Shown: one piece after another, positions 33,046 through 41,542 of the stretch
Layout of the letters: each line of letters begins with the position of its first letter
Position numbering within the stretch: the first letter of the stretch is position 1
Assembly (NCBI GenBank): GCA_934660965.1
Contig: CAKUIM010000019.1
Span: 1 to 43,272 of the forward strand
Direction: 5' to 3'
Source: an uncultured Oscillospiraceae bacterium
Lineage (GTDB): Bacteria > Bacillota > Clostridia > Oscillospirales > Oscillospiraceae
DNA length: 43,272 bases
The notes under the pieces: generated by a model
The model's input: only the letters and a program-made list of their open reading frames with translations
The model's database searches: none
What the model was told of the DNA's origin: nothing
Translations under genes and position numbers: made by a program

Positions 33046-33119
33046 ATCCCCGCCCCCCGCGCTGCCATTGCTTTCCGGCGCCGGCCGGGATATAATGGAG
33101 CTGCGCAAAGCCCCGCCGG
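33046..33119 (+). promoter_or_regulatory. promoter of the radical SAM gene; right copy of the duplicated segment
   Basis: TTGCTT (33068-33073) and a perfect TATAAT (33091-33096) with 17-base spacing; closely related to 29164-29235. Confidence 0.8.
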
Positions 33120-33185
33120 CGGCGGGCGCTCCGCCCCCTCCGGGGCGGTACCCGCAACCCCACACACGCAACAGGAGGATGCCCC

Positions 33186-34064
33186 ATGGTCTGCAATCTT
33201 TGCCCCCGGCGCTGCGGCGCCCTTCGCACCCCCGAGCGGGGGGAGGGCTGCTGCCGCGCGCCGGACGCCCTGATGGTGGCCCGGGCGGCGCTCCACCTGT
33301 GGGAGGAGCCCTGCCTTTCCGGGACAAACGGCGCCGGGACTGTCTTTTTCTCCGGGTGCAGCCTTGGGTGCCGGTTCTGCCAGAACGGGCCAATCAGCCA
33401 CGAAAATTTCGGCAAGGTCGTCTCGGAGGCGCAGCTGCGCGCCATCTTCGCCCGGCTTGCCGCCCAGGGCGCCCACAACATCGAGCTTGTCACCCCCACC
33501 CACTTCACCCACATCCTCGCCCGGGTGCTGGAGGAGGGCGTGCCCGGCGGTCTGCCCGTGGTGTGGAACAGCGGCGGGTACGAGTCCGTCCCGGCCCTGC
33601 GGCTTCTGGAGGGCAAGGTTGACATCTACCTGCCGGATTTGAAATACCTCACGCCGGAGCGCGCCGCCCGCTACTCCGCCGCCCCCGACTACCCCCGGGC
33701 GGCTGCGGCGGCCATTGAGGAGATGTACCGCCAGCGGGGCCCGGTGCGCATGGAGGGGGAGCTTCTCAAAAGCGGGGTGGTCATCCGCCACCTGATGCTC
33801 CCCGGCGGCCTTGCCGAGGCAAAGCGGGTGATGGACTATGTCGCCGCCGCCTTCCCGCCGGGGGCGGTGCTCTTCTCCCTCATGGCCCAGTATACCCCAA
33901 TGGGGGACCTGTCCGCCTGCCCCGAGATCGGCCGCGCTCTGCGCCCGAGCGAGGTGCGCGCCGCCCGGCAGTACATGGCGGATCTGGGCCTTTCGGGCTA
34001 CGTGCAGGACCTGGAATCGGTGGGCGAGGGCTTTACCCCCGCCTTTGACCTCACCGGGGTTTAG
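33186..34064 (+). CDS. radical SAM protein, PflA-related (COG1313-like)
   Basis: A 292-residue iron-sulphur enzyme. The cluster motif is CSLGCRFCQN with Cys58, 62 and 65; SAM-binding neighbours include GTVFFSGC and VVWNSGGYES. The N-terminal cluster CNLCPRRCG...CC (Cys3, 6, 10, 22, 23) is characteristic of this uncharacterised group related to pyruvate formate-lyase activating enzymes. ATG preceded by CAGGAGG. No glycyl-radical enzyme partner is adjacent, so the target is unknown. Confidence 0.88.
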   Translation: MVCNLCPRRCGALRTPERGEGCCRAPDALMVARAALHLWEEPCLSGTNGAGTVFFSGCSLGCRFCQNGPISHENFGKVVSEAQLRAIFARLAAQGAHNIELVTPTHFTHILARVLEEGVPGGLPVVWNSGGYESVPALRLLEGKVDIYLPDLKYLTPERAARYSAAPDYPRAAAAAIEEMYRQRGPVRMEGELLKSGVVIRHLMLPGGLAEAKRVMDYVAAAFPPGAVLFSLMAQYTPMGDLSACPEIGRALRPSEVRAARQYMADLGLSGYVQDLESVGEGFTPAFDLTGV

Positions 34065-34098
34065 GCCCCGGCCCGCCCCGGCAAATTTCAAAAAGTCC

Positions 34099-34127
34099 TT
34101 GCAATCATCGGCAGGATATGCTATCAT
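34099..34127 (+). promoter_or_regulatory. promoter of secG
   Basis: TTGCAA and TATCAT with 17-base spacing, about 67 bases before the ATG. Confidence 0.8.
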
Positions 34128-34193
34128 ACTTTTTACTTGTACGGGCTTTTTGCGCCCATTTTGTTAAATTCACCGTGAAAGGTTGGAACCGCT

Positions 34194-34433
34194 ATGTCCA
34201 TTCCCGCTCTCATTTTGTCCATCATTTTCTTTATCCTTGCGCTGGTCCTGGTGGTGGTGGTCACCTTCCAGTCCGGCAAGACCAACGGCCTGTCCGGCGT
34301 GTTCGGCGGCAGCAGCGACACCTTCCTTGCCAAGAACAAGGCCAAGAGCATGGACGCGCGCCTGGCCAAGATCACCAAGTGGGTGGCCATCGCCTTCGTG
34401 GTGCTGGCCCTGGTGCTGTGCTTCCTGCTGTAA
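34194..34433 (+). CDS. secG: preprotein translocase subunit SecG
   Basis: A 79-residue membrane protein of the SecYEG channel. Two hydrophobic segments (about 5-25 and 61-79) flank a cytoplasmic loop carrying the family motif SGKTNGLSGVFGGSSDTFLAKNKAKSMDARLAKIT. The ATG follows AAAGGTTGG. Monocistronic, between its own promoter and terminator. Confidence 0.94.
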   Translation: MSIPALILSIIFFILALVLVVVVTFQSGKTNGLSGVFGGSSDTFLAKNKAKSMDARLAKITKWVAIAFVVLALVLCFLL

Positions 34434-34448
34434 TCCTTGCGCGAAATG

Positions 34449-34482
34449 AAAACGGCGCGGCCCTGCGGGGCCGCGCCGTTTT
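34449..34482 (+). terminator. terminator of secG
   Basis: Stem AAAACGGCGCGGCCC / GGGCCGCGCCGTTTT with a TGCG loop, 15 bases past the stop codon. Confidence 0.93.
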
Positions 34483-34490
34483 GCCGCGCA

Positions 34491-34526
34491 AAAAGGGCCC
34501 GCCGGCATGTGCCGGCGGGCCCTTTT
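34491..34526 (-). terminator. terminator of hsp20
   Basis: A 17-bp perfect stem AAAAGGGCCCGCCGGCA / TGCCGGCGGGCCCTTTT with a TG loop, between the convergent secG and hsp20 genes. Confidence 0.92.
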
Positions 34527-34540
34527 GATTTCGTTCTGCC

Positions 34541-34981
34541 TTATTCGATGGCGATCTTCTTGCTGCCGGCGACCTCTGCCGCGCCGACCTTGGGGATCTC
34601 AAGATGCAGGATGCCGTCCTCATACCTGGCGGACACAGCCTCCGGGCGCACGTCGCCCACATAGAAGCTGCGGGAGCACTGCCCGGCGTACCGCTCCTGG
34701 CGGATGTACCGGCCGGCCTTGTCGGTCTCGTCCTTATCAAGGCCCTTGGCGGCGCTGATGGTCAGATAGCCGCCGTCCAGCTCCACCGACACCTCGTCCT
34801 TCTTGAAGCCGGGCAGGTCGATGTCCATCTCATAGCTGCCGTCCAGCTCCTTCACGTCCGTTTTCATCAGGTTCTTGGCGTGCTTGCCATAGAGCGCGTC
34901 GCGAGCGGGGAAAAAGTGCTTCTCAAAAGAATCACCGAAGAAATCGTCAAACAGGTTTTCACTCCAAATGCTCGGTAACAT
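34541..34981 (-). CDS. Hsp20 small heat-shock protein
   Basis: A 146-residue ATP-independent chaperone that holds unfolded proteins. The alpha-crystallin domain spans about 36-140 (KTDVKELDGSYEMDIDLPGFKKDEVSVELDGGYLTISA ... EDGILHLEIPK, the last being the A-x-x-x-n-GvL-like motif), with a C-terminal IAIE tail. ATG preceded by AAGGAGG. A CIRCE operator overlaps its promoter, so it should be repressed by HrcA and induced by heat. Confidence 0.95.
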   Translation of the reverse strand: MLPSIWSENLFDDFFGDSFEKHFFPARDALYGKHAKNLMKTDVKELDGSYEMDIDLPGFKKDEVSVELDGGYLTISAAKGLDKDETDKAGRYIRQERYAGQCSRSFYVGDVRPEAVSARYEDGILHLEIPKVGAAEVAGSKKIAIE

Positions 34982-35058
34982 AGTAATTCCTCCTTGTCAT
35001 GCTTCCTTGCATTGCCGGGCGGGGGGCTTTTCTGTTCCCTCCTCCCTGGTACGGCTTC

Positions 35059-35086
35059 ATCATAGCACCGATTTTAGCACTGTCAA
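35059..35086 (-). promoter_or_regulatory. promoter of hsp20
   Basis: Minus strand TTGACA (35081-35086) and TATGAT (35059-35064) with 16-base spacing. The -35 lies inside the CIRCE element, so HrcA binding would block polymerase. Confidence 0.85.
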
Positions 35087-35100
35087 TAGCAGAGTGCTAA
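35074..35100. promoter_or_regulatory. CIRCE operator (HrcA-binding site)
   Basis: TTAGCACTG-N9-GAGTGCTAA matches the consensus TTAGCACTC-N9-GAGTGCTAA at 17 of 18 positions (one arm has G for C). Confidence 0.94.
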
Positions 35101-35169
35101 AGTTCACAAAGAAAGACATGTTTGTTCACAAAATATGCGATTTTCAAGGAGAATTACTTCTGATAAGTT

Positions 35170-35787
35170 TCAGGCGTCCGGCCGCTCTGTCTCCAGCCCC
35201 TCCGCCTCTGCCGCCAGCTCCGCCGGGGTGTAGAGGACGCAGAGCACCTCCAGCATGGCCTTGGTGCTCATGCGCTCGGGAAGGCCCAGGCGGCGCAGCA
35301 GCGCACGGCGGCGCGCGCCGCTCTCCGGCGTGCCGGAAAGGCCCAGCAGGTAGAGGTCGGCGGGGGTCAGGGCGGCGCGCGGCGGCTTTGGCGCGTCCGG
35401 CGTCTCATCCTCAAAGGTGGCTCCGGCGCGCTCCAGGGCGGCAAGGATCACCCGGGGGGACACCCCCTCCACCCCCAGCTTGCCCTCCCGGCCGGGGGCG
35501 CGCTTGCGCCGCTCCTTGCCGTAGATGTCGGGGATGTAGGCGTGCTTGACCTGCCCGGGGGGCAGGGTGCCCTTGAGATAATTGCGGATGACAAAGCCCG
35601 CGCCGTCGGGGTCGGTGAAGATGATGAGCCCCCTCTTTTCCGCCAGGCGGCGCAGCAGGGCGAGCTTCTCCCCGTCCCGGAACACGCCGAAGCCGCCGGT
35701 CTCCAGAATGACGGCGTCCACCACCTGGGAGAGGGTATTCTTGTCGTAGCGCCCCTCCACCACGATGGCCTCCCGCACCCGCCTCAT
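35170..35787 (-). CDS. rnmV: RNase M5-like Toprim protein (DUF4093)
   Basis: A 205-residue protein whose N-terminal Toprim domain (about 5-95) has the catalytic Glu11 (VVEGRYD) and the Asp59-x-Asp61 pair (IIFTDPDGAG). A C-terminal helical DUF4093 region (about 115-195) follows. RNase M5 matures 5S rRNA in Firmicutes. It overlaps holA by 4 bases (ATGA) and is the last gene of a comEC-holA-rnmV operon. The Toprim motif could also suit a primase-like role, but the clostridial M5 family fits best. Confidence 0.85.
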   Translation of the reverse strand: MRRVREAIVVEGRYDKNTLSQVVDAVILETGGFGVFRDGEKLALLRRLAEKRGLIIFTDPDGAGFVIRNYLKGTLPPGQVKHAYIPDIYGKERRKRAPGREGKLGVEGVSPRVILAALERAGATFEDETPDAPKPPRAALTPADLYLLGLSGTPESGARRRALLRRLGLPERMSTKAMLEVLCVLYTPAELAAEAEGLETERPDA

Positions 35788-36845
35788 ACGATCACCTTCC
35801 GCCCGGCGGACAGCTCCAGCAGCAGGGCGATGAGCAGCTCCTGAGGGTCGCCCCCGCCACTTTTCATGGCAAGGTCGGTCTCAGCGCAGCGGCGCACCGC
35901 GTGGCGGCACCAGGGCAGGGAGAATTTGGCCGCCGCGTCCAGAATGCGGTCGGCCTGATAGCTGTGACGCATGGCCCACATATCCATAAACGCCTCTCGG
36001 TCGCGCCCCGCGTCCAGGAACAGCCGGGCGGAGTAGAGCTGCCGCAGGTACTTGCCCATAACGGCCAGGATCATGATGGGGGGCTGCTGGTCGTGGAGCA
36101 GGTCGGCGAGCACCAGCGCCGCCCGGTCGAAGTCCCGGCGGGCCATGGCGTCGGTCATGCGGAACACCACCGCCTCCATCTGGGGCACGGCCACGGCGTC
36201 GATGTCCTCCCGGGTGACCCGCTGGGCCTTGGCGTAAGCGGCGATCTTGCCGATCTCGGAGACGAGGTTGGTCATCAGATCGCCGCACAGGAAGATAAGA
36301 TAGCGGGCGTCTTCGGTGTCGATGGTGTGGCCGGCGGCGCGGAAGCGGCGCACGATCCAGTCGGTCAGGTCGCCCTGCTCCTGCCGGGCAAAGTTCACCA
36401 CACTCCCCCACTCCTTCAGCAGGGCGGCGAGCTTGGAGCGCCCGTCCGCCTTATAGGGCAGCAGGTCGTATACGAACACCACGCAGCAGTAGTCTGGCAG
36501 CTGCCCCAGCAGGGTGAGGATCTTGCTGCGCTGCCCCTCCCCGCCGTCGAAGAGGTCGAAATCCGTTACCTCCACCAGGGTGCGCTCACTCATCATAGGC
36601 AGGCAGTCCACCGCCTGCTCCAGCCACTCCGCCGTGCAGTCCCTGCCCTGGGCGGTGTGGAGGTTGAAGTCCTCCAGCCCCGCGGGCAGCAGAGCCTTCT
36701 CGATCTCCCGGAGGTAGTAGGCGCGCAGATAGGCCTCCTCCCCATGGAGCACATAGAGCTTTCCCAGCGTCCCGGCCTTCAAATCGGCCTTGAGGGCGCG
36801 CAGGGCCTCCCGGCTGTTGTCCTTATCTTTCGCTTTGGGCGGCAT
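35784..36845 (-). CDS. holA: DNA polymerase III subunit delta
   Basis: Clamp-loader delta subunit that opens the sliding clamp. It has the N-terminal GKLYVLHGEEAYLRAYYLREIEKALLP region and the three-domain pattern of HolA, ending with QQPPIMILAVMGKYLRQLYSARLFLDAG and PQELLIALLLELSAG. The start is taken as the ATG at 36845, 8 bases after AGGAG; GTG 36854 and ATG 36851 sit too close to that site. 353 residues. It begins inside the last 23 bases of comEC and overlaps rnmV by 4. Confidence 0.93.
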   Translation of the reverse strand: MPPKAKDKDNSREALRALKADLKAGTLGKLYVLHGEEAYLRAYYLREIEKALLPAGLEDFNLHTAQGRDCTAEWLEQAVDCLPMMSERTLVEVTDFDLFDGGEGQRSKILTLLGQLPDYCCVVFVYDLLPYKADGRSKLAALLKEWGSVVNFARQEQGDLTDWIVRRFRAAGHTIDTEDARYLIFLCGDLMTNLVSEIGKIAAYAKAQRVTREDIDAVAVPQMEAVVFRMTDAMARRDFDRAALVLADLLHDQQPPIMILAVMGKYLRQLYSARLFLDAGRDREAFMDMWAMRHSYQADRILDAAAKFSLPWCRHAVRRCAETDLAMKSGGGDPQELLIALLLELSAGRKVIV

Positions 36846-39156
36846 AGCCATCACTCCTCACTTCAATGGTAACGGTTCCCATGGTGTCGGTCCGGTAGAC
36901 GCTGATTCCCCGCCCCTCCAGGCGGCGGAGGGTCTCGTCCGACGGGTGACCGTAGGTGTTGTAGCCTACCGATATGATGGCAAGCTCCGGGCGCAGCGCG
37001 TCCAGCAGCTGCTCCGAGGTGGAGCCGGCCGAGCCGTGATGGCCCGCCAGCAGCAGCTCGATATCAGGCAAATCGCAGTATTTGACCAGCATGCGCTCCA
37101 CAAAGGCGTCCGCATCGCCGGTGATGAGCACGTCAAATTCCCCGGCTGTGCACAGGGCGAACAGCCCCTCCTCGTTGGAGGTGCCGCTGCCCAGGGGCGG
37201 ATAAAGGGTGAGCGTCGAGCGGCCCAGGGTCTGCCGGGTCTGCTCCCCCACATAGAGCACCTGCGCCCCCTCCTCCGCCGCCAGGGCAAAGACGGTCTGG
37301 GCCCGCTCGCCGCAGGTCTCCAGCGCCGGGACGGCCAGAGTGCCCACCTCCATGCGGGCAAAGAGCTGCTCCACGCCGTTGCAGTGGTCGGCGTCAAAAT
37401 GGGTGAGCACCAGCAGGTCCAGGCGCTTCATCCCCATGGAGGCAAAGTAGTCCGCGGCGGCGTCGCCCGCGTACTCCCCGCTGCTGCTGCCGCAGTCCAC
37501 AAGGCAGGCGCGCCCGCCGGAGACAAGGGCTGTCGCCGCGCCCTGGCCCACGTCCAGCACCGCCACCGTCAGGTCCGCCCGGACCGTACCGCCCCGGGTG
37601 AAGAGCAGCGCCGCGGCAAGCAGGACGCCCAGGCAGGCCGCCGGGACAGCCGGGCGCACCCGCTGCCGCCGGAATGCGAAGCCAAGTGCCAGGAACAGGT
37701 AGACCGCCCCCAGCCACAGAAGGTAATAGGGGTTCGTGCCGGGCACGCTTGCCAGGTTCCATCCTCCCAGGGCGGAGGTGACCCACAGAATGTACCGCCC
37801 CGGCAGCGCCGCGATGCCGCCCAGCGCCGCCGCCCCCGGCCAGAGCACCCCCGCCGCGCCCACCGCCAGGGCCAGCAGGAAAAAGAGGGACACCGCCCAC
37901 AGAATAAGGAGGTTTGCCAGCGGGAACACCAGGGAGATGCGCCCGAAGTAGAGGCACAGCAGCGGCGCGGTGAACGCCATGGCCCCGAGGCTGATGGAGA
38001 CCGACGCCGCGCCGGCGCTCCAAAGCCGGGCCGCCCACCGCCGCCAGAGGGCGCCGTCCCTCTCCCGGAACCGCTCCAGCCCATGGGTCAGCCGGGCCTC
38101 CAGCGCTTCGGCGCACGCCATGAGCCCCGCCACCGAGGTGAAGGAGAGCTGCAGGCTCACACTGCCCGCGGCATAGGGGTTGAGGACAAGGAGCGCCAGC
38201 AGGGCAAAGCCCAGGCTCGTGGGGCCGTCCTCATCCCGCCCGGCAATGGGCGCCGCGAGCAAAACCGCCTGCATGAGCACCGCGCGCAGGGCCGACGGGC
38301 TCGCCCCGGCCATCAGGGCATAGAAGAGCAGCAGCGGAATGGCCGCCGCAGCGTAGCGCCGCCGCCGGCACAGGCGCAGCACCACCGCCGTGAGGAAGGC
38401 CACGTGCATACCCGATACCGCCACCGTATGGGCCACCCCCGCCCGCTCCATGGCGGTGGTGGTCTGCCGGGAAAGGCCGGAGCGGTCCCCGGTGAGAATG
38501 GCCACGGCCAGAGGCGCGGTCTCGCCGGGGAAGGCCCGGTAAAGGCTCTCCTTCAGGGCCCGGGCGCACCGCGCGGGGAGGTCGCGCAGGCTGTCCCCAT
38601 GGCCGGTCTGCGTCACCGCACCCTTGCAATAGCCCAGCAGAAAAATGCCCTTGGCGGTATAATAGGTGGTCTCGTCCCCCCGCCGCCGGTCGGAGGGGCG
38701 CAGGGCGGCGGTGAAGGCCACACGGTCGCCGGGGACAAGGGCGCCCCAGTCCTCGCCGCCGTACACCAGCACATCCGGGGCGGCAAGGCCGCCGTCCAGC
38801 GCCACCACGGCGCTGTATCCGCCGGCGGCGGTGCTCTGGGGATAGGCGCGCACACAGCCCGCAAGGGCAAGCTCCTGCCCGGCCATGGCGTCCGCCGGGG
38901 CGCGGAACACCGCCGTCCACAGGGAAAACCAGCCCAGGGCCGCCCCAAGGCCCAGGCAGACGGCCAGGGTACGCCGGACCGCATCGGCAAGGGCACGCCG
39001 GAGGGCACGCCGCCGCCCCAGAAGCAGCACGGCGGCAGAACCCAGCGCCAGAAGGGCGGCGAGGGCGCCCAGCACCGGCCCGGCCGCGCCGGAGACATAG
39101 CACAGCACCAGGCACATGGCCCCAAAGCCGGAGGCAAACCACGCAAGCCGCCGCAT
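36823..39156 (-). CDS. comEC: ComEC/Rec2 DNA-uptake channel with metallo-beta-lactamase domain
   Basis: A 777-residue membrane protein that passes single-stranded DNA across the membrane during transformation. Layout: N-terminal membrane helices (about 5-75) and OB-like DUF4131 domain (about 90-165), the polytopic Competence domain (about 205-510; VAHTVAVSGMHVAFL and SPSALRAVLM motifs), then a metallo-beta-lactamase domain (about 545-770) with THFDADHCNG, GDADAF and HHGSAGSTSEQLL. Full length and apparently intact, which hints at natural competence. ATG preceded by GGAGGGG. First gene of the operon. Confidence 0.94.
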   Translation of the reverse strand: MRRLAWFASGFGAMCLVLCYVSGAAGPVLGALAALLALGSAAVLLLGRRRALRRALADAVRRTLAVCLGLGAALGWFSLWTAVFRAPADAMAGQELALAGCVRAYPQSTAAGGYSAVVALDGGLAAPDVLVYGGEDWGALVPGDRVAFTAALRPSDRRRGDETTYYTAKGIFLLGYCKGAVTQTGHGDSLRDLPARCARALKESLYRAFPGETAPLAVAILTGDRSGLSRQTTTAMERAGVAHTVAVSGMHVAFLTAVVLRLCRRRRYAAAAIPLLLFYALMAGASPSALRAVLMQAVLLAAPIAGRDEDGPTSLGFALLALLVLNPYAAGSVSLQLSFTSVAGLMACAEALEARLTHGLERFRERDGALWRRWAARLWSAGAASVSISLGAMAFTAPLLCLYFGRISLVFPLANLLILWAVSLFFLLALAVGAAGVLWPGAAALGGIAALPGRYILWVTSALGGWNLASVPGTNPYYLLWLGAVYLFLALGFAFRRQRVRPAVPAACLGVLLAAALLFTRGGTVRADLTVAVLDVGQGAATALVSGGRACLVDCGSSSGEYAGDAAADYFASMGMKRLDLLVLTHFDADHCNGVEQLFARMEVGTLAVPALETCGERAQTVFALAAEEGAQVLYVGEQTRQTLGRSTLTLYPPLGSGTSNEEGLFALCTAGEFDVLITGDADAFVERMLVKYCDLPDIELLLAGHHGSAGSTSEQLLDALRPELAIISVGYNTYGHPSDETLRRLEGRGISVYRTDTMGTVTIEVRSDGYAAQSER

Positions 39157-39269
39157 TTTACCGCCCCTCCCTTCCGTCCGCGGCGCCCTCCGGGGCCGCA
39201 GGCTGATGTTTTCTCTATTTTAGCCGGTTTGCGCCCCGCCGTCAATCCGCGCCGCGGTCACATTTCCCC

Positions 39270-39298
39270 TTGCGCCCCGGCGCCGGGGCAGGTATACT
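39270..39298 (+). promoter_or_regulatory. promoter of the asparaginase gene
   Basis: TTGCGC and TATACT with 17-base spacing; start near 39305, about 32 nt before the ATG. Confidence 0.75.
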
Positions 39299-39336
39299 AC
39301 ACCATAGAAAAACTGCACCTGTAGGAGGGCTCGCCC

Positions 39337-40335
39337 ATGAAACGCATCCTGCTGCTCACCACCGGCGGAACCATCGCCTCCCGGCCCACGGCGGAGGGCC
39401 TGGCCCCCGGCCTTGGCGGCGCCGAGCTGGCCCACCGGCTCTACGGCCTTGCCGAGCACTATGAGCTCACCGTCCGGGACGTGCTGAAGCTGGACTCCTC
39501 CAACATCCAGCCGGAGGAGTGGCGGCTCATCGCCCAGCGGGTTTACGAGGCCTACCCCCACTTCGACGGCATCGTCATCACCCACGGCACCGACACCATG
39601 GCCTACACCGCGTCGGTGCTCAGCTACATGCTGCTGGGCATCCCCATCCCGGTTGTGCTCACCGGCGCCCAGCTGCCCATTGAGCACCCCCTGTCCGACG
39701 GGCCGGACAACCTGCGCACCGCCTTCGCCATGGCCGCCTCCGGCCGGGGCGGCGTGTTCCTGGCCTTCGACCGCAAGATTATCCTGGGCTGCCGGGCGGT
39801 CAAGACCCACACCACCAACTTCAAGGCCTTCGACAGCGTCAACTATCCCCTGGTAGGCCAGGTCAGCGGCGCGGGCCTCACCCTGCGGGAGAGCGCCATC
39901 CCCGTCCACGGCGGTCCCTGTCTGCTGCGGGACTCCCTGTGCCCCGAGGTTTTCCTCATCAAGCTCACCCCCGGCCTCAACCCGGAGATTTTCGATGTGC
40001 TGCTGCGCATGCACTACCGGGGCATCGTCATCGAGGCCTTCGGCGCCGGCGGGCTGCACTTTATCCGCCGCAACCTCATCGAAAAGCTCCACACCGCCGC
40101 CCGCGCGGGCATCTCCGTTGTGGTATGCAGCCAGTGCCTCTACGAAAGCAGCGATTTCACCCTCTATGAAACGGGCCACAAGGCCCTCTCCCAGGGGGTC
40201 ATCCAGGGGTACGACATGACCACCGAGGCCGCGGTGACCAAACTCATGTGGGCCCTGGGCCAGACCGATGACCCGGAGGAGATCCGCGCCCTCTTCGCCC
40301 GCAGCCTTGCCGGCGAGCGCTCCGGCGGGGTGTAA
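39337..40335 (+). CDS. ansA: L-asparaginase, cytoplasmic type I
   Basis: Hydrolyses L-asparagine to aspartate and ammonia. The 332 residues begin with MKRILLLTTGGTIAS, placing the nucleophile Thr12, and contain ITHGTDTM with Thr85-Asp86 of the second triad. LTGAQLPIEHPLSDGPDNL is family-typical. No signal peptide, so type I and cytosolic. ATG preceded by AGGAGGG. Single-gene unit. Confidence 0.94.
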   Translation: MKRILLLTTGGTIASRPTAEGLAPGLGGAELAHRLYGLAEHYELTVRDVLKLDSSNIQPEEWRLIAQRVYEAYPHFDGIVITHGTDTMAYTASVLSYMLLGIPIPVVLTGAQLPIEHPLSDGPDNLRTAFAMAASGRGGVFLAFDRKIILGCRAVKTHTTNFKAFDSVNYPLVGQVSGAGLTLRESAIPVHGGPCLLRDSLCPEVFLIKLTPGLNPEIFDVLLRMHYRGIVIEAFGAGGLHFIRRNLIEKLHTAARAGISVVVCSQCLYESSDFTLYETGHKALSQGVIQGYDMTTEAAVTKLMWALGQTDDPEEIRALFARSLAGERSGGV

Positions 40336-40400
40336 GGCCCTCTCCCATCCGGCGCCGCCGCGCCTTGCCGGGCCCCGCGCCCCCGGCTCTCCCACGCTTC

Positions 40401-40450
40401 AAAAACGCGAACCCCCGGCAGCAGGCCCTGTGCCCGCCGCCGGGGGTTCG
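40401..40450 (-). terminator. terminator of the RibU gene
   Basis: Stem CGAACCCCCGGC / GCCGGGGGTTCG. On the minus strand it is followed by CGTTTTTGAAG, so it serves the minus-strand transporter; it may also end the asparaginase transcript. Confidence 0.85.
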
Positions 40451-40466
40451 ATTCTGAGCAGTCAGC

Positions 40467-41087
40467 TTACTTTCTCCCGTGGAGAATGGGCGAGAGGGGC
40501 TTGTAGATCACAAAGCACACCGCCGCCGTCAGCAGACCCTTCACCAGGTTGAAGGGCAGATTAAACACCGTCAGGCACTCCAGAAGGCCGTTGACGGAGG
40601 GGCGGATCTTCTGGTAGAGGGCAATGATCTGGTCAAGGGGCAGACCGTAAAACACCACATAGGCGGGGTAAGAGATAAAGTAGTTGATGGGCACGGACAC
40701 CACAGCCATGATGACAGCCCCCGCCAGCGAGCCCAGCACGGCGCCCCTGCGGCTTTTACGATGCTTATAGATGAGCCCCGCCGGCAGGCAGAAGGCCGCC
40801 CCCAGCAGGAAGTTGCACAGCTCCCCCGCGCCGTTGGTGGAGGTGATGAGCAGGTGGATCAGGTTTTTCACCAGGCACACCACCACCCCGTACAGCGGCC
40901 CCAGGGCGAAGGAGGCCAGCAGGGCGGGCAGCTCGGAAAAGTCCATCTTTACAAAGGGCGGGATGAGGGGGACGGAAAAGTCCAGGAACATGAGCACAAA
41001 GGCCACGGCGGAGAGCATGGCGCACACCGCCAGGGCACGGGCCCGGCTGCGCTTCCGGGGTCTGGCTGCGGATACTGCGGTTGACAT
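40467..41087 (-). CDS. ribU: ECF transporter S component, riboflavin type (RibU)
   Basis: Substrate-binding membrane subunit of an energy-coupling-factor importer for riboflavin. The 206 residues hold about 6 hydrophobic segments after an Arg-rich N-terminus; motifs include FVKMDFSELPALLASFALGPLYGV and LIHLL. The start is the ATG at 41087 after AGGAGG; the upstream frame enters the riboswitch region. The FMN riboswitch in its leader identifies the vitamin. The shared EcfA/A'/T energising genes are elsewhere. Confidence 0.93.
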   Translation of the reverse strand: MSTAVSAARPRKRSRARALAVCAMLSAVAFVLMFLDFSVPLIPPFVKMDFSELPALLASFALGPLYGVVVCLVKNLIHLLITSTNGAGELCNFLLGAAFCLPAGLIYKHRKSRRGAVLGSLAGAVIMAVVSVPINYFISYPAYVVFYGLPLDQIIALYQKIRPSVNGLLECLTVFNLPFNLVKGLLTAAVCFVIYKPLSPILHGRK

Positions 41088-41094
41088 AAAAATT

Positions 41095-41140
41095 CCTCCT
41101 ATAAAAGTATGAAACACCTGAATGCCGGTCTTACAGGTGC
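41095..41140 (-). terminator. expression platform of the FMN riboswitch
   Basis: On the minus strand CACCTG / CAGGTG enclose a 13-base loop and are followed by TTTCATACTTTT, just before the RibU ribosome site. Probably a transcription terminator formed when FMN is bound. Confidence 0.6.
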
Positions 41141-41167
41141 AACCACTTTGCATGGGAGGAGCTGCAC

Positions 41168-41317
41168 ATCTTCTTCCATCCGGACTTAACGCAAGCGCAC
41201 GGCCAAATCGGCCTGCCGCCTGCCCTTACCGTTGGCCCCGGAGTTTCACCGAGTCGGCTGCTTGACGCAGTTCGCGGGCTATACCGCCAGTGGGGAATTT
41301 CACCCCGCCCTGAAGAC
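41168..41317 (-). ncRNA. FMN riboswitch (RFN element)
   Basis: On the minus strand the conserved blocks occur in order: TCTTCAGGGCGGGGTGAAATTCCC, TGGCGGTATAGCCCGCGA, GACTCGGTGAAACTCCGG, GGCCAACGGT and AGTCCGGATGGAAGAAGA. Represses ribU when FMN is plentiful. Confidence 0.96.
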
Positions 41318-41379
41318 GCTGATTCACTTGTTTCTCTCGCCGGCGGGGCAGCCGCGCCGCCCTCCCCGGCCTTGTGAAC

Positions 41380-41407
41380 ATTATAACACTCTTTTCCCGT
41401 TTTGCAA
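41380..41407 (-). promoter_or_regulatory. promoter of the FMN riboswitch-ribU unit
   Basis: Minus strand TTGCAA (41402-41407) and TATAAT (41380-41385) with 16-base spacing. Confidence 0.8.
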
Positions 41408-41462
41408 TCCCCCTGCGCAAATTTTTCTCCGGCCGCGCAAAAACATTTGTTCTATTTTTCTC

Positions 41463-41491
41463 TTGACATCCGCCGCGCCTTCCTGTAAGCT
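41463..41491 (+). promoter_or_regulatory. promoter of the SLOG gene
   Basis: A perfect TTGACA followed after 17 bases by a poor TAAGCT; about 50 bases before the ATG. Confidence 0.5.
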
Positions 41492-41542
41492 TTTGGAAAA
41501 AGGCCGGGCGGACTGTCCCGGCCCCGGAAAGGAGGCCGGCCT

